Of a stretch of DNA of 64,000 bases, positions 10,801 to 23,415 are shown one piece after another. Within the stretch, counting starts at the first letter, position 1; each line of letters opens with the position of its first letter. This DNA comes from Eutreptiella sp. 'Long Island Sound 2002' (lineage: Eukaryota > Euglenozoa > Euglenophyceae > Eutreptiales > Eutreptiaceae), in NCBI GenBank assembly GCA_964036045.1, contig OZ038382.1:3635789-3699788 (forward strand). The letters are read 5' to 3'. The notes under the pieces were generated by a model. It did no database searches. It had not been told where the DNA came from and saw nothing but the letters and a program-made list of their open reading frames with translations. The translations under genes were made by a program, and so were the position numbers.

Positions 10801-12250
10801 GAAAAAATATGACAATAGAAGATTGGTTAAGTACAAACAAGATTGGTTAGAAAGAAAGTCATTGAAGGTGATGAAAAATTGAAAAACAATGAATCCACGC
10901 TAGACTCAAACCAAAAATTGATGGAAGTACAAAAATTGAAACTAAAAATCGAAACCGCTCCCAAGAAGTGAGGGCTCAACCTTAAAAGCTCCTATGTAAG
11001 TACTATGGAAGATCAAATGGGCACTAACCCAAAAATTCAACAAAGGGGAGGGGGGGCAAGAAGGTAATCTAAACGGCTACCATGTAATACACTAGTTCCT
11101 AAAGGGGCAGAGTGACTAGTCTATTGTCTATTGTCCCGGCTAGGGAGGTCTATTCTAAGTCCTACCCAAGCCCGTGCATAGCCTAGGGGCTCATGACTAG
11201 ACTAAACCAAAAGACATGAAAATTGAAAATAACATCTAAAAAGAATCTCACAGCCCAAAAATACTAAACCTAAACCGCACTCCCTACACACACGCAGTGC
11301 AAGTGCAAGTCAACATCTGCATCTTCTCAAAGGTCCGGCGACCCGCTATGGAGGGCCACGGTTTGTTGCTCCATGGTGACGGGTCGTGCCCCCTCAGATT
11401 GAGGATCCATGCGGCAATACCATTACATAACTAAAGACAGAGACAATGACACTTGCACAATCGCAACCAACACGTAAACATGCAACAATCACAACCACAA
11501 AAGCAAAATCTGACCTAAACGGAAAAGTGCCACCTCACAAAGCCGCGTTATCGCAGTAACATCCGCACCAGTCTAGAACCGACAAATGTACACTAACATC
11601 GTACAAGACTAAAAAGAATCAACTTACAAACCTACACAGAACAAGCGACACCGACAAAAGTTCAGCACATAGCGATCTCGGACGCGCACTGACACACAGC
11701 AACGGCACCCAAAACGCAACTCCAAATCTAGACACTCACACACTAAAACTCAACATTGTACCTAATTCCATACCCATCCCGCATACCCCTATCCTACTCC
11801 TATCCCCATCTACCATACCATGGGCAATCCCATTACAGACCACCATCAGTGGCTGTTGTCCGTCAAAGTTCCTGTCGCGTCGCATTTCCCTGCTAGTCTG
11901 TTGCACTAGCACCAAACCGTGTCGCCAGCCGCCACACGCACCCTCAATGGTCTGCTGTCAACTCCAAGGCCTTGCTCTATCAAAGTGTTCATGTATTTCA
12001 CAACAGCGGCCTCCGGGCCGCGCAGAGGCTGATGCTCTTCTGCGTATTGTTTTTTTTTTTCGGCCACGTGGTCCTTACCATTTGAGCTGTTTTTGTGAGA
12101 CGTTGGCACCGCCGCAAACAGCCCAGCGGACCTGAAAATCCTGCCAAGTGGCACGGCGTTGGGACACTCAATGCAATGAGTGTAGTGTTGGGAGGGCTTG
12201 CAACCAATGTGAAGGGTGGGGACAGGAGAAGGACTCAGGCTGCATTGCAT
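10801..12250. other. No gene seen; A-rich spacer
   Basis: Composition switches abruptly from GC-rich to A-rich at about 10770. Frames are short and no motif is recognised. Short A-rich words such as AAAAATTG recur, especially at 10770-10960, without a clear tandem period. Confidence 0.6.
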
Positions 12251-12478
12251 AGTTTGAGCCCGGGGCGGACTTTGTTTTTTTCTTGCATGCCGACGACGAT
12301 TCTCTGTTTCCTAAAACAAATGAGTACTGCAGTTAGTCTCCGTGCAAGTGTGCTAAGGTTCAAGGGCAAAGGTACCTTTTTTTTTACTGCAGAGGCAAAT
12401 GAAGAGAATGAAAAAAATGTTCTGCGTTTTACAAAAAAAAACTAAGGGGTCTTGCATTGTAATGCCACGCGTGGTGCA

Positions 12479-12565
12479 GTTCAAAACATTTTGGCACGTG
12501 ATAAGGATAAGAGTGCAAAACATTTTGGCAAGCAAGTGCAAAACACTTTGGCAAGGAAGAAGGAA
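12479..12565 (+). repeat. Imperfect tandem repeat CAAAACATTTTGGCA
   Basis: Three copies of a 25-35 bp unit built on CAAAACA(T/C)TTTGGCA, at about 12481, 12516 and 12539. Confidence 0.75.
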
Positions 12566-12603
12566 ACATTGCAAATAGTTGTAAGAAGTACAGAGTATTT
12601 TGC

Positions 12604-12611
12604 AAAAAAAA

Positions 12612-12667
<56 letters not shown>
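12604..12667. repeat. (GA)n microsatellite
   Basis: Poly-A followed by about 25 GA dinucleotides with one GAAA interruption. Confidence 0.95.
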
Positions 12668-12669
<2 letters not shown>

Positions 12670-15055
12670 CTGTTGAAAAGCTTTGGTAACAATTTGGGAA
12701 ATTCTTTTTTTTCCGTCAAAACTAAGGTAAGAGCCTTCTGTCGAACAAAAGGCCTCGCATGAAGTTTTAGTGTCAAAGCCGGCAGTTAGAGAGCTACCCG
12801 GTCTGAAATTTTGGTGCTGAAACGTGCAAAAATGGCAAGGTGCCTAAATTTCAAGCGTACGAAATTGTTGCTCCCCCTATACTACAGTTGGCGTCCCCGG
12901 CTCCAAACTGTTTGTCTTTGCCGTGCTTCAAGCGAAACGGTTGTACCGAGCCATTTTTACAAGCCGCACGGCCGCTGCTTTCTCATCAAAGAACCAGTTT
13001 CTCTAGTTTCGCTCGCCTTGGTTCCTCAGCTTCCTTGGGACAAGTAGTGCCACCTCCTCTGTGAGACACGTTGCTGCTTTGTGCAGACGGTCCTCTAGTT
13101 TGCAGCACCCAGGCTTTGCAGCCTCCTCACGCTTGCTACTCAACACAAATGGGAGCATCTGCATAAAACAATAGAAACTTTTGTCACCGAAACAAATTTC
13201 ATAGAAAACAACAAGAATAACACGATTAAAAGCCACACAAGCCACGGAAAGCAATTCGAAGGCAATTCACCCCACGTCAATTAGCATCCGCTTTATTCCC
13301 AGCCCCCGGTAATGTCGGCATAGGGGGACTGGTTTTGCACGCAAAACTTCGGCTGGAAAATGGGTCCGAAATTTCGGTGTCTGGGATTAAAGTGGTCTTA
13401 AATTGTTGCCTATCTTGTAGTTGAACAAACCTTTAACATGCCAAAAAAAAGCAAAAGCACGAATACATAGCACAAAGCAGATGTTTTCATGTTGCAACAA
13501 ACTGGCGGTACCTATATGCCATGGGATCTCCGGGAGCCCTTGTAGCTTGCCCGTCAATTTTCCGCCGGTCGCGATAGGATGTGTTCGTAGAAAATATCAA
13601 AAAATGTACGACATGAACGTGTAGGAAACATCCCGCAATTCCTTCCCCTAACTTGCTTTAGATCTACGGACAACAGTGCAACTCGGGTGCGCAGGCGACA
13701 ACGAGCAGCAGATTCCCGGAGGTCTGAAAATCGTTCAGAACAATTGAACTTAACTAAATTCAGCTTGTAAAGCTTGATGTCATGAAAATCCATGTGCAAT
13801 ACCAAAATTGTTGTGTCGCCCACACGCGAGGCTATAGGCAAGACGACGCCCAGCAAGCATGAACCCTCGTATGGGGTTCATTACAGGATTTTGTGCATCA
13901 ATGGCCCGGATGTAAAATATAATGCTGACCGCACATTCGCTGGCGACTCAGAAGAACGACTCTGAGGAAATTTTCTGTTTTTGAACTCCATTTTATCCAC
14001 GCACCCTGACACCCAGATTAGGGACCTAGAGTGGACAAAGGCTAGCATTACATGGTTTAAAGAAGCGGACGTCAAAAAGCGTTCCAAAAAATTATAACCG
14101 CAAATGCCCATTCCCCCCCTTTGTTACATCCATATCCCCTTTGAAATTCTTCGCGTCATTATAAATGATTCCTTCTGTGTGCCCCTCCACGCAATAATCC
14201 ATAGTGCCACGCGGCCTACTCTTGCAGCAGCCCATGTGACTCAGGTTATGGGGGAGGAGGCAGGGTGGAGGGTTTGGGATGAGGCCCCCTCTGGTACTTG
14301 CCAAAAAACAATTTTGCCACCAGAAAAAGAGGTTTTTCGAACAGACGGCATCTATGTACCCCCTAGGCACAATACATCAATACACACGAGACATGTGTAC
14401 CAAATGCTAGTGCCATTCACATCACCGTGTCAAAATCAGGATGTCACCCATGCATGTATCACAATCATCACCATCATGATCAAAACATCAAAAATTATAC
14501 CTTGTCCACTTTTCACAACCAAAATTGCCAATCGCTACAAAACAAGCACCATCATCAAAACCGAAGAAATCATGAGAAATTGGAATGAAATGGATGAAAA
14601 ACCTTTTCGTTGTTGGTCAGACTCATGTGTGCCTCACAAGTGCTCGGTCAAATGGGCCGGATTCAAGGCCATATTGAAACCTTTTTGAGGGCCCATTTCA
14701 CTCCTTCCTCACCAAACACAGTGCCTCAGCGTGGCAGACCACATGCCTGCTGCGCTGCAGATCGTGTAATTGATTCTGTCCATGGCATTGCCACAACAGG
14801 ATTGCCACACCGCTGCCAAAGGCAGGAGACCCCAAAAATTCATTGTGGCATGCATGCATATCCATCGTGAAGGAGGGCAACCCCATGAACAAGCGCACGC
14901 GGCCCATTCAGGGATCCCCCATTCGGGGGACCAAATATGTTACCACTCCACTGTGAGGTATCCATCGAATGCCCAAAAAATTGTATACAGCGGCTAAATT
15001 ATGTGCCAACCATTTAGGCCTCATTAAACCACACCACCAATCCCTCCAATTACTA
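12668..15055. other. No supported gene
   Basis: No protein family recognised on either strand. The longest ATG-started frame (14104-14688, 194 codons) has an Ile/Thr/Lys-rich middle that follows from local ATC/ATCA repetition, so it is not called as a gene. Confidence 0.5.
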
Positions 15056-15455
15056 CCCCCCCCCCCCGCTTGTACAAGCTACGCCAAAGTCCCAAATTAA
15101 TACGGTCCCTGCGCCTACTGTAGCTTGGACACGGGCGTAGCTTGCGCACGACACAAACAACTACCAACACCAGGCACCCGCGTTCAAAACGAGAGGATTG
15201 CATGGTGAGCTGGTGCAAGAAAGGGGCATATAATGCACAGACATCCCCAAAATCAGAGCTATCTGGGTCTAAGTGGGCAAAAAATCACAACAAATTTGTG
15301 CATGACTCTATGCGACTCGCAAACCCGTCACCAAACCCATGTCTTATGTGGCTGCACTACGTTTGGTACCGAATTAAAATTAGGTCCCAAATTAATACGG
15401 TCCCTACGCCTACTGTAGCTTGGACAAAAGCGTAGCTTATACAGGGGGGGGGGGG
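15056..15455. mobile_element. MITE-like element with C/G-tract-tipped inverted ends
   Basis: The left end is poly-C (15056-15068) followed by GCTTGTACAAGCTACGC. The right end is GCGTAGCTTATACA followed by poly-G (to about 15455). The two ends are inverted copies with one mismatch over 14 bp outside the homopolymers. Inside, a 55-bp direct repeat beginning GTCCCAAATTAATACGG occurs at 15089-15143 and 15384-15438. There is no coding capacity. The TIR reading is inferred; no target-site duplication is evident beside the homopolymers. Confidence 0.5.
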
Positions 15456-15704
15456 AAATAAAATCAATCTCCGGTCCCTGGAAATCAAAGTGGCCATCAG
15501 ACACCTTTTTAAAGACCCCCCACCCCCATCCCTGACCCCACCAGGTCTGTAGCATGGTGCTGTACCAAAAATGTACACACATGGCACAAACAAAAGCAAA
15601 GCAAAAAAAAAAGGACGTCAGACTGTGCACAGTGAGAAACTTATTGACAGTCAAATGTAAATATGTAAATGGAAACGTAAATATGATGGGGATAATATCA
15701 CTAT

Positions 15705-15862
15705 GATCCATTTGTTTGCTGCTCGATTTGTCAAATGTGCAGCATACTGACAAGCATGCCCATATGGTGGTTAAAACCTCAACAATCCATTCGCCTGCTG
15801 CTCCATTTGTCGAATGTGCAGCACAGTGACAAGCATGCCCAAATGGTTACAACCTCAACCAA
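15705..15862 (+). repeat. 80-bp tandem duplication
   Basis: Two adjacent copies (15705-15784 and 15785-15862) of a unit starting ATCCATT and containing TGCTGCTC, ATTTGTC, AATGTGCAGCA and GACAAGCATGCCCA, with several substitutions between them. Confidence 0.85.
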
Positions 15863-17167
15863 AAATCATTGCCTGAACTGTATCATGTCACTGCAGCAAC
15901 CTCAAAAGTACCATGCAACCCCCTCACCCCAGCATCAGTTTTCACATGTACAAGCACACAAACCATCAATCGACCATCAACAAACCCACTTCTGGGGTTA
16001 CTCTGTTGCAGTGTGCTCTTCTAAAAGAGAGCTCCCATGGTTGCGCGAAAAAAAGCGCGCAAGTTTGGATACCACCAAACAACAAGAATGTGGATGTGTA
16101 CATCTGAGACGCAGTGGAGACACACGCCACTCAGGCAAAGAAAAATGCAGCACAGCTCCCTCAGGAGACGCAAGCTAATTCAGGGCAAAACCTGCAACCT
16201 AAAGGAATGGAAAGACAAATGCTCGACAACGCAGAAATGAACGACATATGCAGGCAGATGTAAGACATAGGCAGGCAAACAGTCACCTTGTTGGTGTGAG
16301 TAGGATACAAAAGGGTCACCGGTCAGAGGCACTTTTTGGCTTCAACACTGTGCCCTCATTCCATAGATGTATGTTGCGACATACTGATGTTGTGCACAGC
16401 ACATGAACATGCCTGCCCACTTGCACCACACACCACACGCCTATGTGTGCACACATTAAAAAGCAAGCTGGCAACACAATTTTTTTGTTTTAGATTAAAC
16501 TGTCCGGTGCCATCGACAATTGTTCGAGATTATGCGAGAGTGTGCCGGCAAGCTGGCAACACAATTGCTGCTCACAACAGCAGCATTTGCCATCTCTTCC
16601 AGGTCCTCCAATCAGTTGACTGCCTGCGAATTGGTTTGCACGTTTTGCGCTTTCTTTTTCCTCTCTTTTTTCCTAACCAATTTTTCATGTTTTGGCAACA
16701 GAACAAGATGACCTTGGAAGCAGGCACTCCAGTAAGACATAGTGTACCGGGCGGTAGTATCCTCCCCTATCCATGACAGGGGTCATTGCAACACAGAGGA
16801 AGCCACCTAAATCTCTCTCACAGGGTTGACCAGCAGTGCGTCATTGCAGACATTGCAGTCGCCACAACCCTTTTGCACTTCTTGCCCTTTCCAGCCACTG
16901 CTTAGGGTAACCCGCAACTGGTTGAAATCAAAATGACACAGGACATGAGGCCCAATGCCCAACATGTTCATAGTACATGCACTCTGTTTGGTTTGTTCTT
17001 CGTCATGCCGAAGCCACAAACAAGCAGAGGTTGTGTGCATTTCTGTTCGGGGATGAATTTACTGCCCTGCACCATGCCCTGACATTGCATGCCCCCATTG
17101 CTGGACACATACATGACCGACTCATCCATGGCCTACGTTCGTTTTTGGGGGGGGTGTGGGGGGCAGA
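15863..17167. other. No supported gene
   Basis: Only short, unrecognised frames in either orientation. The word GCAAGCTGGCAACACAATT occurs twice (about 16462 and 16546). Confidence 0.5.
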
Positions 17168-17265
17168 CCAAGATGAGCTGGCGTAGCCTGCTCATTGTAT
17201 GGTACTCGAGACAACTCTCACAATCAAGGTTCAGAGCTGTCCAAGTCTACGATGACCCGTGCCAC
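17168..17265 (+). repeat. Dispersed direct repeat, copy 1
   Basis: About 97 bp starting GACCAAGATGAGCTGGCGTA and including ATCAAGGTTCAGAGCTGTCC and CTACGATGA. A second copy lies at 18020-18116. Confidence 0.85.
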
Positions 17266-17489
17266 ACTGCACTGCTTGCATCTGTGGTTTTCGCTTGGTT
17301 TTCAATGGATGCACCGTTGCGAAGCATTTTGGGAAACGTACTGTGCACAAAAACCTTTTCTGATCCAAATGCATTCTTGCACAAATGCAGGCTTCCACAA
17401 CTATGTCTGCGTATGCGCATGCACTGTTGCAATGCATAAAACGCGAGTCGAAAATAGTCATGCAGTTGCTACCGGAAGGAAAAAAACCC

Positions 17490-17622
17490 TTGGTGGGGGG
17501 GGGGGGATTCTTCGTTCCCAAAAAGGGGGGCCATTGACAGGGGGGGGGGGGGCATGATTCTTCTTTCTGGGTGGGCGAGCCATTGGCATGGGGGGGCCAT
17601 TGGCAAGGGGGGGGGGGATGGT
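17490..17622. repeat. Poly-G runs joined by CCATTGRCA motifs
   Basis: Four long G tracts alternate with short spacers. Three spacers contain CCATTGGCA or CCATTGACA, and two contain GATTCTTC. The layout suggests local duplication of a G-tract plus CCATTGRCA unit. Confidence 0.75.
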
Positions 17623-18019
17623 AATAGCAGATCCGACATACCATGAGGATGAACTGACTCTGATACCAGAATATGCAGTGGGAAACTGCCATTGCCCGTA
17701 GGCTTCCCAAGTTTGCATATGAGGCAAAAAAGACTCCATGCATAGCATGGTGGCACATTGTGGGACACACAGTGAGGATGGTATGCTAACAGTGGTAGCA
17801 TGTGCATGGTACAACAAGACAAGGGAGGGAGACGATGCTCAACTGCATAAAAGGTCATTGACTCCTGTGGTTTGGTGGCAGGGGACGCTCGACTGCAGTA
17901 AGCTTTGGTGAGTGTCTGCGGTGAGTACTTGCGCATCGTGCACACTGGGTGCACCTTCTGTGGTAGCTATCATGATAGCAGCCGGGTTATTGCCCACTAA
18001 TGTTTTTTTTTTTGGCTCA

Positions 18020-18160
18020 GACCAAGATGAGCTGGCGTAGCCTGCTCACTTCACAGTACTCGAGGTGACCCCTCGGGATCAAGGTTCAGAGCTGTCCAGT
18101 GCTACGATGATCCCACAAATGACTGTGGTAGCGGATATTGCCCACTAATGTTTTTTCTCA
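18020..18160 (+). repeat. Dispersed direct repeat, copy 2
   Basis: The second copy of the 17168-17265 repeat covers 18020-18116. Directly after it, CTGTGGTAGC and ATTGCCCACTAATGTTTTTT repeat words found at 17957-18011, so the two units are interleaved. Confidence 0.8.
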
Positions 18161-19740
18161 CGCCTCCCGGATGGCCCCCAGTTGCGCCTGTAGTGCTCCC
18201 CTCAAAAGCGCGCAATCAAACGCTACGCAGAGCGGATGCCAGACACATTTCTAGGTAAAAGGTTATGGTATCATGCAGGCACATTAAGCAACACCTTTGA
18301 ATACACTTGCAAAACAGCAATCCGACATCGACCTGGTGTTTCCTTTAGGTACCGCAAAAACCCATGGTTTGGCAGGTTCCCTCCTCCCTGATCCTCGCAG
18401 GCACAAGCAAATCGCAATCCAACTGACGGGCGGGATAAACTGCACACTGTTAGGAGGAGAAAGGCAATGGGGCCAAACTTGGGTTTCTGGCGAAACCTGG
18501 GTTTCAAAAGCCGCAGTCAGACGGGGTGTCTGTCTTTGGCCATATCACGAGGTTTTCAAGGCTCCCCACAGCCCCTCAAGCTTTGGACACACACGTCTTT
18601 GACCGTAAATCAACGACAGCAGTCACGCAGAGGAAACATGTTCTTCACATTGTCAGCAAAGCGCTGTCAGGCGCCCACACAATGTCCAGTACAAACCCAT
18701 GTTTGGCCACAAAGCAGCGATGGTCATCACCCTCCAGAATCGCTCTGGCATCCATCGCAGTGCAAATTGTGGAATACAGTGCGGATAATACGTTGCCGGG
18801 TGATGCACACAGCGCTTCCGCATCAACCAAAGCAGCAAAGTTCTACGTGGTCCATGTGTGGATGGGCACCACAGCCACAAAGCTCCACAGCCTCAGAGCT
18901 CTCGAATAGGAGAAAGAATTAAACATCAAACCTGTTCTGTTTTGGCTGCCCTCCTTGACCCACAGCCCACAACCAGCAAGCAGAAAACTGATGCCATGCC
19001 AGTGCAGGAGGGCAGGCCCTTTCTCCCACTCCAACAACAATCAGCCAGTTGGAGGTGTGGTCTGAGCCCAGGGTCTGCAATTTCCACACAACTGGGCATG
19101 GCGGAATGACACGTTTTCGGTGTATGCTGAAGCTGTTTAGACCTGCTTCCCCACCACCCAGTACAACTTCGGAACAAACCCAAAATTTCCACATGCCTTT
19201 GACGGCCCCAAAAAGACTGGACATAAACTGCTGGCGTATTCAGCTCCCGTCTCTTCAATCCGTACAGTGCAGCGAAACAGCTTCCCACTGAGAAGGCATC
19301 CTCCTTCAACCAGTATCCTTCTGTGCGGCTAAGAGCATCTGCCAAAGCCGAAACACAAGCGAAAGATGACACAATTCTGCAAAGGCTCGTTGTATCGGAA
19401 GACTTCAGGAAGGGCATGGTACAGCAATGGTTACCACCCTGTCACAAACCACATGTTGACAGAGACGAAAAAGAGGCATGATACTGTGGGAAGTGTCCAA
19501 GAGCTCTTGCCACTCAACGCAGCACGACCATGTGGAAAATATTTACACTTTGTGTTGCCTATCTATCGAAATAGCTCACAGTCATCCTTAAACCAAAGCC
19601 AATGTGCCTTTGTAAGGGGCCATAAAAGCTGGTTGGGCACTGTGTAATACCTTGTGAGGGGGAGGTGCGGGCATAATCACTACCCATTCAAACGGAGGGC
19701 AAATTTTTATGGCCAGGTGCCTGTGACTTATTGGAGTGGC
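18161..19740. other. No supported gene
   Basis: Several open frames of 60-160 codons overlap on both strands (for example 18467-18922 and 18926-19417). None shows a recognisable domain or clear coding composition. Confidence 0.5.
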
Positions 19741-19744
19741 TACA

Positions 19745-20365
19745 CAGCGCACATCCCCCCCCCCCCCCTGTGTCCAGGAACCGGCAATGTTTGACCGCGG
19801 AACCAGGGGTCGGTTCTTGCGCACACTTTTCCCCCAAAATTTGACCGCGGAACCAGGGGTTGGTTCTTGCGCACGGCCGTGAGCAACCCCGTACCGCGGA
19901 AAAAAAAATTTCCGGCGCGTTGCGCCGGGACATGCGTGCCCTCTCCTTTCCCACAGTTAACTACGTTGACAAATGAACACCAAAGGAGTGAATCTCAGCT
20001 GACTGGGCTGTAGTGTGCCTTCCAACGTGCATGGGATGATCTATTGTTCAACTGGCTGAGACGTGAAACCCTTCTTCCTGTGATACACCATCCTGAATTC
20101 CTGTCTGTGCTGCCCCTTGGGGCCAGGCTTCGGTGCTGCGCTTCAAGGGGTATGTGCACCTGTGAGTGACTGATAGGGGCCCCCCTGATGGGGGGACCCG
20201 TAGTAACACACATGAAATGATGTCCTGCACACCTGAATAGCTGTCCTACATCCACCAGAAACATGAAAAATCCACTACCCTGGTAAAAAAAGTGATGCGA
20301 GAATTCGACTGCGGAACCAGGGGTTGGTTCTTGCGCAAAGTGGTTCCTGGACACAGGGGGGGGGG
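19745..20365. repeat. C/G-tipped segment with inverted ends and internal repeats
   Basis: The left end has poly-C followed by TGTGTCCAGGAACC (about 19769-19782). The right end has GGTTCCTGGACACA followed by poly-G (about 20340-20362). These are inverted copies of each other. Inside, GCGGAACCAGGGGTYGGTTC plus TTGCGCA occurs three times in the same orientation (about 19797, 19847 and 20313). There is no coding content. Confidence 0.6.
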
Positions 20366-23080
20366 TACAGTGCACACCACTGTTATGACTGCCGTCGGAA
20401 TTTGTTTTGTGCAGGTTGCCATTTCCTGTGTCTCTGATTCGCGCCAGGGGTGGAGAGAGGAGCATTCATGTTCAGTTGGTTGGCTCCCTTGGGGACCAGG
20501 ATTGCCTTTAGAGTGGGGGGGGGGAGGTTGAGGGGGCCCTGGCCAACCCCAGCTGACCCACTTACCCACTGACATCAGAAAATTCTCCCCAGGACATGAA
20601 ATATTATTAATCCCCCCCCCCCCCTTGGATAGTAACCGCCTGTGTGCGACGGTATCCTCACACCCCTGGGAGAACATACCCAAGGCACGGGGGCTGCCGC
20701 CAGCCAATGTGTGACCCCGAGGGGTGTGCGACAGTTTTGGGGGCTGTAGGGGGGGGGGGGCATGAGGCAACGGATACTGGGCTCGCATACGCCCCCGTGT
20801 CACAGGCGCATGGTCATCACCACTCAGTTCAATGTTTTGCCTTGCTGCACTGCAGCGCAGACCAGTTCAGAACCACTCCAGGTGGCCCCCCCAAGGGCGG
20901 GGGGGGGACCCCCCCCCCCCCCATGGTTGACCCAAACCTTGGGGGTCGGCGGGTCGGGGGGTCGGTGGGTACCCCAACATACATACCTCAAAATGATCCC
21001 CATGACACGCTGATCATTTTGAATATGCACAAGTGGGGTAAAAAATTTTTCAAAAAAATTTGCCCATCAACTCAGGCACCCATCAGCCAAGGTCCGACCC
21101 GGAGGCCGGGTCAGGGTCAAAATCCTTTTTTGTGTTTTTCAGCCATTTTTGAATTCTCCATAAAATTCTGAGTATTTTGGGTACAGACACATAGGGTCGA
21201 ACAAAATATTTCCCCCTGCCGTATGCCTAAAACAAAACCTCTGGCGCCCACAAAACCCATTGTTCTGTACAACCATTTTGGGGTCTGTAGGGGGATCAAT
21301 GGTCGGTATCAATCGACTGAATGTCCCCGCCATAGACAATTCCAGCCATTAGTCCATAGGTTCGTCCTATCAAATGCATGTGTCCCCTTCTTGGTTGGGG
21401 TGCTCCACTACTCCTATGTACAGTAGGATGCACAGTGTGAAGGCAGCGCTCTCAGTGAAGCCACAGCGAGGCATAGATAAGAATAAAACCAGTGAAACAT
21501 CGATCCGAAAGAGATCAATACCTAAGTCCTGTCAAAGTACACAGGGGCATGAAAAACAGCCATGCCATGTGGTGTGTTGTGTAGGGAAAGCACATTCAGC
21601 GTATAGCATGATGCACTCCTTCGGCCTGACTGTACGCGTGTCTGTAGTTCCCGTTTGGCCCAGGAAACTGCCTGTTGGGATAGACAGGCTCTGTGTGCCA
21701 CTTTTTCTGGCGTGAGTATTTGACTTTGAAGAGCTGCACTTGCTCAACAGGGGTCACTGGAATGGGCTCTTCAGCTGCAGGCTTGGCTGCCACCTGGGCA
21801 GCAGGTTGAGGGTTTGGCACGAGGTGCAGCTTTGGAAGCAGGTTTGGCAAGGGGCACCAACCGCTGCAGCAAGCAGTTTGCCTCAGGAATGACACGTGAA
21901 TTGAAATTTCCGATTGGCCCCGTGACATGTGGACTAGAGGAATCTTTTTCTTCCAGCCCCAGGAGACTGTGCAAGGGGGTAGACTCTTCACAGAGGGCAA
22001 TGACACACTCATTAGCCCCTTGCTGGGCAGATAGCACTTTGCAACCCAGAACCCCACACCCTGTGTCCAAGCTACGCCCAGGTTCCAGTTTTTTTTTCTG
22101 GCGCTCAACGTGTCATTGAGAGTACTCAGAAGAACCACGGAAAGCAGAAAAACCATTTTTGTACACTATGGATGCACCCAGAAACTGGGGGGACCTTAGG
22201 TCCTTGCAACGTACAATTATGACATGCTAAGCTAAACCAAGGTTTCAATTTTTAGCTCATATCAACATCAATATCAAAATCAACATGAATACCAAAATCT
22301 ACATCAAAATCTACACCAACCCCTCTTCAATGGGACATCTTTGTTGGTCGCAATGGCTGGGGCCTGATGGCCGATCAACCACCCCTCCTTTGTCCAAACT
22401 GCTGCAACACATGAGCAGTGCCTGTCTGTGGAGGTGCTCTTGCTGGCAGTACAAGAAAAGAAGTTGGTCACACCTATGCAGAACCATCAGTATGTTGCAG
22501 AACAGTAAGGCACTTGGGAAAAAGTTCTCGGACTCTACATCAGCAGTTGCCTCAGACACTCTCTAATTTTGGAACCTCCCTTGCTCCAGAAGACCTGTAG
22601 CCAGCCGATTTAAAAAGAAGAACCCAGAACAATACCTCACAACTGGAAACTGGAAACTGCTGACATTGCAAGACTCAACGATTGTGCGCCCCACGCGTGA
22701 AACCAAAGGTAGGCGACCATCGCTGTTCTTGGTGCAGCCAACCTACCGGGCAGCTAACCTACGCCTTGTTCAAAATGAACAACCCACATGCACCCTTTTT
22801 TTTTTGGTGACTGAAGAGCAACATAGTTTGCGAGTGGACCATTGTTTTCGCCCTCAAGAAAAACCCACGTTCGGTTGTCCACTGCCGGGGACTGCAAAGG
22901 CAACGATCACAGAAGAACAATAATAATAATCATGGAAGCAGTCCACTGCAGGCAATGAAAAAGAATTGTGTTTGCACTGAATGGCAACGCAGCAGAGCGG
23001 TGGCTGACACACTGAACCACCATTTAGGTTTCTTGCAGCTTGAAGGAGGCCAACGGGGCATCCTTCAAAAGCCAGTGGGT
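20366..23080. other. No supported gene; homopolymers and small hairpins
   Basis: Poly-G or poly-C runs lie at about 20515-20524, 20612-20623, 20749-20760, 20900-20908 and 20910-20923. A perfect 10-bp inverted repeat CAAAATGATC / GATCATTTTG is at 20989-20998 and 21012-21021. 22260-22320 is rich in ATCAAAATC/ATCAACATC words. No protein family was recognised. Confidence 0.5.
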
Positions 23081-23084
23081 GATA

Positions 23085-23415
23085 CCCCCCCTCCCCCTTG
23101 CAATCTCCCCCCTTTTGTCAGGCCGCTTCCCCCCCCAGGGGGGGGGTGGATTGCACCACGAATCATCACAGTGTAAATCAGCTTCGGCGCCTTGTAAAAA
23201 TTTTCTTTGGCGCCTAGTATTTCCTATGCTTTCTGGGCCAAGTGACCGTTCCCCCCCCCAGGGGGGGGAAGATTGCAAAGGGGGGGGGGGGGGACGTTGG
23301 CAGTGCATGCAGCAGTGTCTGCTTCCACTCCCTACATTTGTACCCCCCCTTGTCCAGTGAGCGGCTGCGCGTGACGGTTCCCCCCCCCCAAATTACTAGA
23401 CAAGGGGGGGGGGGT
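23085..23415. repeat. Nested inverted repeats with poly-C/poly-G tips
   Basis: A C-rich arm with TTGCAATCTCCCCCC (about 23097-23112) pairs with GGGGGGAAGATTGCAAAGGG (about 23263-23284). CCCCCCTTGTC (about 23344-23354) pairs with GACAAGGGGGG (about 23399-23409). Two poly-C-A-poly-G palindromes stand at about 23130-23148 and 23251-23269. No coding content. Confidence 0.65.

Noticed and set aside
14104-14688. 194-codon ATG-started frame
   Set aside because: Its Ile/Thr/Lys-rich middle follows from ATC repetition and there is no recognisable domain.
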